From DATKYQ01 sp035528415 (GTDB lineage Bacteria; Myxococcota; B64-G9): a stretch of 64,000 nucleotides of DNA. The notes below the pieces were generated by a model, which saw only the letters and a program-made list of their open reading frames with translations, ran no database searches and had not been told where the DNA came from. Location of the stretch: contig DATKYQ010000030.1 in assembly GCA_035528415.1 (NCBI GenBank), forward strand, positions 1 to 64,000, read 5' to 3'. How positions within the stretch are numbered: position 1 is the first letter of the stretch; the number at the start of each line of letters is the position of its first letter. The translations under genes were made by a program, and so were the position numbers. Below, one piece after another: positions 54,132 through 61,645 of this stretch.

Positions 54132-54147
54132 AGCAAGTTTCGGGCCA
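54132..54147 (-). promoter_or_regulatory. sigma54 promoter of the RND/LolA/barrel operon
   Basis: The minus strand reads TGGCCCGAAACTTGCT. It differs from the consensus TGGCACGNNNNTTGCW at one base. The predicted start is near 54120, about 55 nt before the TTG start codon. The NtrC-type gene is directly upstream on the same strand. Confidence 0.8.
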
Positions 54148-54270
54148 AGCAACTTCTCAATCGGCACGGCTGTCTTCAGTCGAAAGACCTTGATCTGATG
54201 GCGATTGTTTAGCGGGTCAGGATCACGAGCGCACCGCCTGGTGTTCGATTTCGCACGTCCGTTCGCATCT

Positions 54271-54294
54271 GCACACCCGCGTCTGTCTGTGTGC
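54271..54294. promoter_or_regulatory. inverted repeat, possible NtrC enhancer site
   Basis: GCACAC (54271-54276) and GTGTGC (54289-54294) form an inverted repeat with a 12-nt gap, about 130-150 bp upstream of the sigma54 promoter and overlapping the end of the activator gene. Confidence 0.4.
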
Positions 54295-55691
54295 TACTCA
54301 GAATGATCTTTCTTGCCGAGGCCGTGGCGCTCCATGCGGCGCATGAGTTGGAAGCGGCTGATGCCCAGCAGGCGGGCCGCCTCAGACTTTACACTGTTGG
54401 CCTGCCGCAAGGCATGGGTGATCATGCGTTTTTCGAGGTCTTCCAGGGTGTCGATGCCGGGCCGGAAATCGAGGGGTACCGAGGCTGTCAGCGTCGAGTT
54501 GTTGCCCTGCCCGGCCAGCACCCGCCGCGGCAGGTGGCGCATTTCGATGCGCCCGGACTCGGTCATGATAACCGCCCGCTCGATGATGTTCTTCAGTTCA
54601 CGCACATTACCCGGGTAGGAGTAAGCCAGAAGATACTGCGTGACGTCCTGGTCGAGCTGCTTGATTTCCTTTTCGAGCTTGCCGGCAAAGAAGTCGATGA
54701 AGTGGTTGGCGAGCAACAATATATCGGCGCCGCGCTCTTTCAGCGGCGGGATGTGGATCGGAAAGACGCACAGACGCTGGTAGAGATCCTGGCGGAATGA
54801 GCCTTGTTCGACTCTTACTTGCAGGTCTTGATTAGTCGCCGCCACCACCCGGGCGCGCAGAGGGATCTCGCGCGTTGAGCCCACCCGGTGGAATGAACGG
54901 TTCTCGAGCACGCGCAACAACTTGCTCTGCTGTCCCATGTCGCCGATCTCGTCGAGCAGCAGCGTGCCCTCGGCGGCTTCCTCACAAGCCCCGGCCCGGG
55001 TCTGGTCGGCGCCGGTGAAAGAGCCCTTCTCATACCCGAAGAGAATGCTCTCGGCCAGATTGGCGGGCAGCGCGGCGCAGTCGACCGCGATGAAGGGGCT
55101 GTTCGCCGGACGAGAGATGCGGTGCAGGTAGCGGGCGGCCACCTCCTTGCCCACGCCGGTCTCCCCGCTGAGAAGCAGCGTCGTGTCAGGGGACTTGGCG
55201 ATTTTTTCCAACTGCTCGATCACCAGGACGATGCCCGCCGAGCGCCCGGCCAGGCCCGCACGCACGTGCTCGTGCCAGCCGTTGGCCGCGGCCCGGGCCT
55301 CCGCGCGGCGCTTGATCTCCAGTACCCGATCGACGATCGGCTGGATGCTGGGCTCCTTGACGATGTAATCCTCGGCGCCCCGGCGGATGGCCTGCACGGC
55401 GTTGGGGATGGTGTGGTAGGCGGTCATCATGACCACAGCGGCCTCGGGCTGGCGCGACAGCAGGCGCGGAATTATCTGGATGCCGTCCGCGTCAGGGAGC
55501 CGGTGATCGAGCAGGATGGCCTGGTATGCGGATGTCTCGACGCGCGCTAAGGCCTCCGCTCCGGAAAAGGCCAGGTCCGAAGCGATTCCGCAACGAGCAA
55601 GCTCGTCGCCGATCGCCTGGCAATACAGCTCTTCGTCATCCACCAGAAGAACGCGGAAACCCGTGTCCTGCGTCTTTTGCCCGACATCCAT
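54294..55691 (-). CDS. NtrC-family sigma54 response regulator
   Basis: A 465-residue three-domain activator. The receiver (about 12-130) has acidic D18/D19, phospho-acceptor D62 (ILLDHRLPD) and K in YIVKEPS. The AAA+ domain (about 150-385) has GETGVGKEV, the sigma54 loop GSFTGA (Ser for the usual Ala) and GTLLLDEIGDM. The C-terminal Fis-like HTH reads SEAARLLGISRFQLMRRMER. It lies 34 nt after the histidine kinase. The sigma54-type promoter of the RND operon is about 150 bp downstream, so that operon is the likely target. Confidence 0.93.
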   Translation of the reverse strand: MDVGQKTQDTGFRVLLVDDEELYCQAIGDELARCGIASDLAFSGAEALARVETSAYQAILLDHRLPDADGIQIIPRLLSRQPEAAVVMMTAYHTIPNAVQAIRRGAEDYIVKEPSIQPIVDRVLEIKRRAEARAAANGWHEHVRAGLAGRSAGIVLVIEQLEKIAKSPDTTLLLSGETGVGKEVAARYLHRISRPANSPFIAVDCAALPANLAESILFGYEKGSFTGADQTRAGACEEAAEGTLLLDEIGDMGQQSKLLRVLENRSFHRVGSTREIPLRARVVAATNQDLQVRVEQGSFRQDLYQRLCVFPIHIPPLKERGADILLLANHFIDFFAGKLEKEIKQLDQDVTQYLLAYSYPGNVRELKNIIERAVIMTESGRIEMRHLPRRVLAGQGNNSTLTASVPLDFRPGIDTLEDLEKRMITHALRQANSVKSEAARLLGISRFQLMRRMERHGLGKKDHSE

Positions 55692-55725
55692 TTAATGGCC
55701 CAATTATCAGCGTACCTGCCGGCTG

Positions 55726-57309
55726 TCAACCGCACGGCAAAGCCAGCGTAGCCCGGCAGCCGCCGTCCTCGCGGTCGCACAGGCTCACGGCGCCGCCGTG
55801 GGCCCCCGCGATCTTGCGACAGACGGGCAGGCCCAGCCCGGTGCCGTTCTTCTTGACGGTGAAGAACGGCTGGAAACACCTCTGGGAACTGGCGGCCAGC
55901 CCGGGCCCGCGATCGTCTATGAAGATCGATGCGCTTCCGTCGGCGATTCGAGATCGACAGATCACCTCGCCCCCGGCCGGCGATGCCTCCAAGGCGTTTA
56001 GCATCAGGTTGAAAAAGACGTGTTTCAAGGCGTCGTAGTCTCCACGGACTGTAAGCCCGGGATCGATCTCCACGCTGATCTTCTTGCCGGCCAGCTTACG
56101 GGCGCCAGACAGCAGGCGCCGCACGTCCTCGACCAGTTCGCGCACGTGGACGGGCGCCATCGCCATGTTCTCGCGGGGCGAGAGATATTTCTTGAGAATC
56201 ATATCCATGCGGGTGATCTCGCGGACCGCGGATGTCAACAGTTGCACATGGCGCTGGTCTTTCATTTCGTGGCCGAGGCCCTCGAGCGTGGCGCCTATTG
56301 CCACTAACGGGTTGCGGATCTCGTGAGCCAGTTGTGCTGCCATCTCGCCCATGGTCGCCAGGCGCTCTTGCTGGATCATGCGTTCCGGCGAAAGGCTCCG
56401 CCCTTGATCGTCGACTTTAATGAGCATCAGAAAGCCCACCACGTTCTTCTGGTTGTCGGCCAGCAGCAGTGCATCCACCGAGGCGGCGGAGAGCGATCCG
56501 TCGCCAAGCGAGATGAAAGCCTCGGCTTCGTGCAGCGGTGTGCCGGGGTAAATCAACTGTTGGTTCAGTATTCGGGCCACCGGCGCCGGATCGTGAAACA
56601 GCTCGCCGACCGCGAGGCCGGCCAACGATTCGGCTTTTCGACCGGTCAATTTTTCGAAGGCCTCGTTGCAGGATGTGATCTCGAAATCGCGATCGATGTA
56701 GACGGCCGGTGAAGGTTCACCCAGCGTGAGCTGTAGCAACTGTAGTTCGAACGAGGATTCACCGGCGTCCTGCTGCCCGAAGATATCCATCTGAGGACGG
56801 CCGCGCAGATCGTTTTCGAGGATGTCGCCGATGCGCCGGGCGTAACGCAACAGCACCTCGCGCTGCTGGCGGCTGAAAGGCTGCTGACCGCCCTTTTCGA
56901 AAAGCAGCACGCCGAAGTTACGACCGGCTCCGGCTGCCGGCACCATTATGTAGCGGTGCTCTCCGATCATGCTCTCGAATTTCTCGATCACTTCCAGGTC
57001 AATGGCGCTTCCGACGACTTCAGCCAGGCACGAGGTCTCCAACATGACTCCCTGGCGCCAGACGCGGTAAAGCAGGCTGCCTACGGCCAAATCCAGGGGT
57101 ACCGATAACCCGCTGAAACTCACGCCCAGGAGTTGTTCCAGCTGGGCCAGTATTGGGTAATCAACTTCGGTGACGCCCACCCGCACCTGGACGCTGCGCG
57201 TCTTTTCGTTGAAGACGATCAGGTTGGTGGAGTTACAGCCGAGGATCTTGGCCGCCCCGCGAAGGACATTGGCCAGAAACTCGTCCAGATTGGCGAACCT
57301 GCCGGGCAT
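55726..57309 (-). CDS. cytosolic GAF-PAS histidine kinase
   Basis: A 527-residue kinase without membrane helices. Residues about 1-165 form a GAF-type sensor, 190-300 a PAS domain (YIDRDFEITSCNEAFEKLTG), HisKA follows with AAQLAHEIRNPL (near 337), then HATPase_c with NLMLNALEASPAGG, DDRGPGL and GTGLGLPV. Domain order is that of NtrB-like soluble kinases, so the signal is intracellular. It begins 10 bp after pepT and precedes its NtrC partner by 34 bp. Confidence 0.93.
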   Translation of the reverse strand: MPGRFANLDEFLANVLRGAAKILGCNSTNLIVFNEKTRSVQVRVGVTEVDYPILAQLEQLLGVSFSGLSVPLDLAVGSLLYRVWRQGVMLETSCLAEVVGSAIDLEVIEKFESMIGEHRYIMVPAAGAGRNFGVLLFEKGGQQPFSRQQREVLLRYARRIGDILENDLRGRPQMDIFGQQDAGESSFELQLLQLTLGEPSPAVYIDRDFEITSCNEAFEKLTGRKAESLAGLAVGELFHDPAPVARILNQQLIYPGTPLHEAEAFISLGDGSLSAASVDALLLADNQKNVVGFLMLIKVDDQGRSLSPERMIQQERLATMGEMAAQLAHEIRNPLVAIGATLEGLGHEMKDQRHVQLLTSAVREITRMDMILKKYLSPRENMAMAPVHVRELVEDVRRLLSGARKLAGKKISVEIDPGLTVRGDYDALKHVFFNLMLNALEASPAGGEVICRSRIADGSASIFIDDRGPGLAASSQRCFQPFFTVKKNGTGLGLPVCRKIAGAHGGAVSLCDREDGGCRATLALPCG

Positions 57310-57319
57310 TGTGTTTATA

Positions 57320-58576
57320 TCAGCGCTCTACGTAAATCGCCATCAGGTGTTTCAGCACCTCGACGGCCATGCTCAGGCCCTTGACCGGGATCCATTCCTT
57401 CTTCGAGTGAAAATTGTATCCGCCGGCCGAGAGGTTGGGGGTCGGAAGTCCCTCGAAGGAGAGACGAGCGCCGTCGGTACCGCCGCGAATGGCCATGCGC
57501 TTGGGCTCGAGCCCGGCGCGGCGCACGGCTTCCTCGCCGCGGAGCACTGCCTGCGGATGTTTGTCCAGCACGTACTTCATGTTGCGGTAGGACTCCTTGA
57601 TGTGGATGTCTATCTGCGCCCGGGGCTCTTTTTCGAGCACTTCAGTGCGCACCCGCTGCAGGGTGTCTTCCATCTTGGCTAGGCCGTCCTCGCTGAACGA
57701 GCGGACCAGCACCGTCATCGTCACCTTGGAAACGTTGCCGTCGAGCTGATAGGCGTGCAGGTAGTCCTGGCGCCCGTCGGTGGTCTCGGGCAAGGCTTCG
57801 GTGGGGAGTCTGTCTACGAACATGGCCGCCAGGCGCACCGCGTTGACCATCTTGTTCTTGGCGTAGCCGGGATGCACGTCGATTCCGGAAAGCGTGACGA
57901 CGGCCGAGTCGGCGCAGAAGGTTTCGTCCTCGACCTCGCCCATGCCGCTGCCGTCCATGGTGTAGGCCAGGTCCGCTCCGAAAGCCTTGACGTCGAAGTA
58001 CTGCGTCCCGTTACCGACTTCTTCGTCCGGAGTGAATGCCACCCTGATGCACGGGTGGGGCAGCGAATCGTCGGCACGATAGAGGGCCAGCAAGGTCATG
58101 ATCTCGGCCACGCCCGCCTTATCGTCTGCGCCCAGCAGGGTCGAGCCGTCCGAGGTGATGATGTCCTCGCCCTTGTATGAGGCCAGGTCCGGGTTGTCCG
58201 CGGCCCGGATAGGATCGCCGGGAAGGGCCGGAAGCTCGAGATCGCCGCCCGGGTAGTTTTCGTGTATGACCGGTTTGACGTCCTTGCCGCTCACCTCGGG
58301 ATAAGTGTCCACGTGTGCCAGCAGGCCCACCACCGGGATCTTTTTGGCCCGGGCGGCACCCGCGGGAATGTTCTCGGGCAGCGTGGCGGTCACGTATCCA
58401 TGTTTATCGATCTCGACATCGTCGAGCCCGAGCTGCTTGAGCTCATCGACAAGCAAGCGGCTCAGGTCGAGCTGTTTCTCGGTGGAAGGATAGCGGTCTT
58501 CCACTCCCTCTTGTGATTGGGTGTCGATCTTCACGTATCTCAGAAAGCGATCCAGAACTTCACGGCGAATGTCCAT
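57320..58576 (-). CDS. pepT: peptidase T (tripeptide aminopeptidase)
   Basis: A 418-residue M20 metallopeptidase that removes N-terminal residues from tripeptides in the cytosol. Zinc ligands lie in LLAHVDTYP (near 90), GADDKAGVAE (near 150) and TPDEEVGNG (near 185), with a final HSKKEW. RYVKIDTQSQ is the usual N-terminus. It is probably co-transcribed with the downstream kinase/regulator pair. Confidence 0.96.
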   Translation of the reverse strand: MDIRREVLDRFLRYVKIDTQSQEGVEDRYPSTEKQLDLSRLLVDELKQLGLDDVEIDKHGYVTATLPENIPAGAARAKKIPVVGLLAHVDTYPEVSGKDVKPVIHENYPGGDLELPALPGDPIRAADNPDLASYKGEDIITSDGSTLLGADDKAGVAEIMTLLALYRADDSLPHPCIRVAFTPDEEVGNGTQYFDVKAFGADLAYTMDGSGMGEVEDETFCADSAVVTLSGIDVHPGYAKNKMVNAVRLAAMFVDRLPTEALPETTDGRQDYLHAYQLDGNVSKVTMTVLVRSFSEDGLAKMEDTLQRVRTEVLEKEPRAQIDIHIKESYRNMKYVLDKHPQAVLRGEEAVRRAGLEPKRMAIRGGTDGARLSFEGLPTPNLSAGGYNFHSKKEWIPVKGLSMAVEVLKHLMAIYVER

Positions 58577-58655
58577 CACGTCACCTCCTCTGGTAATCCC
58601 AAAAGGAGGCTCACACTATCACCAAAAAAATCGGGAGACAACCGGAATGAAAAGG

Positions 58656-59510
58656 TCAGTAAATCTCCTTTTGGTGGAAGCGGGTATAGACGCCCAGCGC
58701 TCCCCGGGGGACTTCCTTGCCTTCTTCTATCTTTATCTTCAGTACCTTGCCGACGTCGTCGCGGAGTACCTTGACTGGAATCCAACTCTTTTTGATCTTC
58801 AATTCAGGCACACCCTTCTTGATGCGGAAGGCGCCATTCAGCATGACCGCTTGCTCCATTGGATCGCTCGGCACGTAGGCGAAAGTGTAGGTCTTCCTGA
58901 CGCCAAGGACTAGTTCGCGATTCTTTCCGTATTCCGGGCCGGAGACCCATGTGTCCAGGAAATCGAAGAAGGTGTTGCTTTTCTTGATGAATGGTCTCAG
59001 CTTCTTGCCGTTCAAAGCCCGCTTGCCGCTGTAAAACACGATGTCCGATATACAGATGTGACGCTTGTCTTTGCCCCTGAAACCCGCAAGCATCTCGATC
59101 ACCAGGCGTCGCGTGCTGATGGGCGGGTCGAAATCGAGAGGCTGGGGGCCGAGCTTGTCGGCAAGCTGTACCGAGTGCGTCATGTCGGATTCCCTAAGTT
59201 GCATCTCGCGCACCCGGCTGAAGTCTGCATAGCTTTTCTTGCTGGCCTGGTTTCCGGTGAAGACGACCATGCGGTCGATATCGACTTTCTCCGAGAAGAC
59301 AATTTCGATCCTGGCTCCCTCGCCGGTTCCCGCGCTGCACCAGACCGTGCCGTGATTGTCGTCGAGGATGTTCAGCGCGCCGTATCGACCGGGTTTCTCG
59401 CCGCTTTCGAGCGAGCCGTTGGAGCGCGCATAGAATACCTCGGCGGCGCCGGCCGTGCCAGCCAGGCTCAGGATCACAATGACGACAAAAAGGACTCGTC
59501 TCGATTTCAC
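58656..59510 (-). CDS. secreted discoidin/NADase-type glycan-binding domain protein
   Basis: A 284-residue exported protein starting with GTG at 59510 (AGGAGG upstream). A signal peptide spans about 1-22 (ending AGTAGA). Residues about 25-165 resemble the discoidin-like NADase-type glycan-binding domain: ALNILDDNHGTVWCSAGTG, IVFSEKVDIDRMVVFTGNQ and ISDIVFYSGK. The C-terminal part is beta-rich and unrecognised. No effector domain is attached. It would bind sugars or a surface partner; the role is unknown. Confidence 0.75.
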   Translation of the reverse strand: MKSRRVLFVVIVILSLAGTAGAAEVFYARSNGSLESGEKPGRYGALNILDDNHGTVWCSAGTGEGARIEIVFSEKVDIDRMVVFTGNQASKKSYADFSRVREMQLRESDMTHSVQLADKLGPQPLDFDPPISTRRLVIEMLAGFRGKDKRHICISDIVFYSGKRALNGKKLRPFIKKSNTFFDFLDTWVSGPEYGKNRELVLGVRKTYTFAYVPSDPMEQAVMLNGAFRIKKGVPELKIKKSWIPVKVLRDDVGKVLKIKIEEGKEVPRGALGVYTRFHQKEIY

Positions 59511-59572
59511 AGCCTCGCCTCCTTATTACAAGTCTACACCAACCCGGCGATTAGGCAAGATCGCAAAGTGGT

Positions 59573-59601
59573 TTGACGCCCGCCCAGGGTGAGGTTATTC
59601 T
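59573..59601 (+). promoter_or_regulatory. sigma70-like promoter of the outer-membrane protein gene
   Basis: TTGACG (59573-59578) and TATTCT (59596-59601) are spaced by 17 nt, about 35 nt before the ATG at 59636. Confidence 0.5.
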
Positions 59602-59635
59602 CCCATGAACACTAAATGTCGAACGGGAGATACTC

Positions 59636-61546
59636 ATGCAGCGCTTGTTCGCTCTTTTTGTGATTACTTTCTTTGTGTGCGTGCCCAACCGGGCCGGATC
59701 ACAGGATCTGGGTGGTTTCGAGGTGCCGGATGATTTCAAAAGGGATCTCGGTGCCAAGAAATGTCCACCGGGAACGACAATGGACGACAAGGGAGAGTGT
59801 CGGAAGGAGGAGACTGCTCCTGTCTCCGCGCCAGCCGATAAACCGGCTGAAGCCCCTACCTCCGCTGAAGCTACAGCAGGCAGGCCTGTTGGTGAGCCGG
59901 CTCCTACAACTGTCTCCAGGCCTCCTCTCAGGGCGCCCTCCGCCGAAGAAAAGAAGGAAGAAAAGAAGGAAGAAAAGAACAACGAAACAGAAAAAGTAAA
60001 AGAAGAAACTAAAGAAGCAGAAAAAGAAGAGACTAAAGAAAAGACTAAAGAAGAAGCGGCTGGTCCGAAAGGTGGTCATTTCATCAAGGGTGAGCTGGCT
60101 GACTTCATTGGCAGTAATAAACTGGTGACCAAGAACAACCGTATCGGGGTGCGCCTGGGATACCGTAAGGTCAACCTGGCGCACTACGCCACCATTGATC
60201 CCGAGGCCGATTTTCGTATCTGGAAGTTCCAGTTCGGCCTGGGAGTGCCATTGGCACTTGAGATCTTCGACGGGGCCTGGGACGATAGCAAGAACGAGCC
60301 GGTGGGATTCGACGATGCCGGCGATTTCAGGAAGGAAGACTGGAACGAACCCAGCGAGTACGTCCGCTTCATTCGTTACCTGCGCTTCGGGCGCAAGGAA
60401 GATCACTTCTTCTTCAACCTGAGTCAGTACTCCTCGACTACCATCGGTCATGGACCCTTGATGCGCCGCTACAACGTCAACGTCGATCCCAACTCGACGC
60501 GCCTGGCCGTCGAGATGGACATGTACAACGATTACGCCGGTTTCGAGTTCGTGGGCAATGACGTGGTCAACTGGGATCTCTTCGGTGCCATCGCCTTCGT
60601 CAAGCCCTTGAGCCTTTTTATGGATAATCCCACCGCCCGCAGCCTCTCTCTTGGCGTGACCTATATCGCCGATCGCCACGCCCCGGTCACACTCAAGACG
60701 CTCACCGATCCGTCTCCCAACAGTTACTACCTGACGGGCACCGACCGCCCCGAGATCAATTCCAGCGCCTTTCTGCACGCTCTCGGTGTCGATATGGAGA
60801 TCAAGGTGCTCAAGACCGCCAGCGTCGATTTGAAACCCTACGTCGACTACTCCTGGTTCATGCCGGCCTCTCCCGATGGGGCGAATCCGCCCGACCCCGA
60901 GGGCGGCGGGGGATTTACAGCCGGCATCCTGGGTCGCTTCAACTTCGGCAGCGATCCTGTGAACGCTATCCGGGCGATACTCGAGTTCCGCTCCTTCTCG
61001 TCCAACTACCTGCCGGGATACTTCGACACCTTCTACGAGGTTCAAAAGTTCGTAGACTCGTCACGTTACAAGAAGTACGCGGGCGAGCAGGGCCGCCTGC
61101 CTCCCACCAAGTTCGAGGACGTCTTCATCGATCGCAAGGGAGGCGATCGCCACCTGGGCTTCTACGCCGAATTTACTTACTCGCTGGTGGACTACCTGGC
61201 CCTGACGCTGGCACTGGAGGGTTCGGACGCCGACGGGGGCAACAATTTTTTGGCGCACCTCGAGGTTCCGGCGCTCTCGTGGCTGCAGTTCTTCACTTCC
61301 TATCACCACCGGGCCATGGATAGCCTGGGCAACTTGTTTTCATCCGAGGGCGGCAACCGCATAATCTTCGCGGCCGCCCGCATGCGTGTCTTGCCCTTCC
61401 TGTTTATTAATTTTCGTTACCACTACACCTTCCAGCTACGCGAGGATTTCGCCGACCTGACGGGAGACGGGCTCGAGCAACGCTACCGCTTCTACGAGGC
61501 GATGCACGGCTGGCTGGCCGATCTGGAATTGGGCTGGGAGTTCTGA
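59636..61546 (+). CDS. outer-membrane beta-barrel protein with Lys/Glu-rich linker
   Basis: A 636-residue exported protein. A signal peptide (about 1-22) is followed by a short Cys-pair segment (KKCPPGTTMDDKGECRKEE), a Pro/Ala stretch, a Lys/Glu low-complexity run (about 102-145) and a C-terminal domain (about 150-636) of alternating strands ending in LELGWEF, as in outer-membrane barrels. The K/E-rich stretch probably spans the periplasm or peptidoglycan. No family name recognised. It is divergent from the glycan-binding protein gene. Confidence 0.75.
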   Translation: MQRLFALFVITFFVCVPNRAGSQDLGGFEVPDDFKRDLGAKKCPPGTTMDDKGECRKEETAPVSAPADKPAEAPTSAEATAGRPVGEPAPTTVSRPPLRAPSAEEKKEEKKEEKNNETEKVKEETKEAEKEETKEKTKEEAAGPKGGHFIKGELADFIGSNKLVTKNNRIGVRLGYRKVNLAHYATIDPEADFRIWKFQFGLGVPLALEIFDGAWDDSKNEPVGFDDAGDFRKEDWNEPSEYVRFIRYLRFGRKEDHFFFNLSQYSSTTIGHGPLMRRYNVNVDPNSTRLAVEMDMYNDYAGFEFVGNDVVNWDLFGAIAFVKPLSLFMDNPTARSLSLGVTYIADRHAPVTLKTLTDPSPNSYYLTGTDRPEINSSAFLHALGVDMEIKVLKTASVDLKPYVDYSWFMPASPDGANPPDPEGGGGFTAGILGRFNFGSDPVNAIRAILEFRSFSSNYLPGYFDTFYEVQKFVDSSRYKKYAGEQGRLPPTKFEDVFIDRKGGDRHLGFYAEFTYSLVDYLALTLALEGSDADGGNNFLAHLEVPALSWLQFFTSYHHRAMDSLGNLFSSEGGNRIIFAAARMRVLPFLFINFRYHYTFQLREDFADLTGDGLEQRYRFYEAMHGWLADLELGWEF

Positions 61547-61610
61547 GCGCTATCCCTTACTGGTAATCCATACGAAGTCCCTGACCCCCTTTTTTCCTCA
61601 GCCGCCACGG

Positions 61611-61639
61611 TTGTCGATCCCCAGGGATGAGCGTAGAAT
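61611..61639 (+). promoter_or_regulatory. sigma70-like promoter immediately before a start codon
   Basis: TTGTCG (61611-61616) and TAGAAT (61634-61639) are spaced by 17 nt. The ATG at 61646 is 7 nt after the -10 box, so the predicted transcript would start at or next to the A of ATG. Confidence 0.5.
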
Positions 61640-61645
61640 TGCCTC

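Noticed and set aside
59699..61045. 448-codon minus-strand ORF opposite the outer-membrane protein
   Set aside because: Its C-terminal Phe-rich run is the antisense of the Lys/Glu stretch; no ribosome-binding site and no domain.
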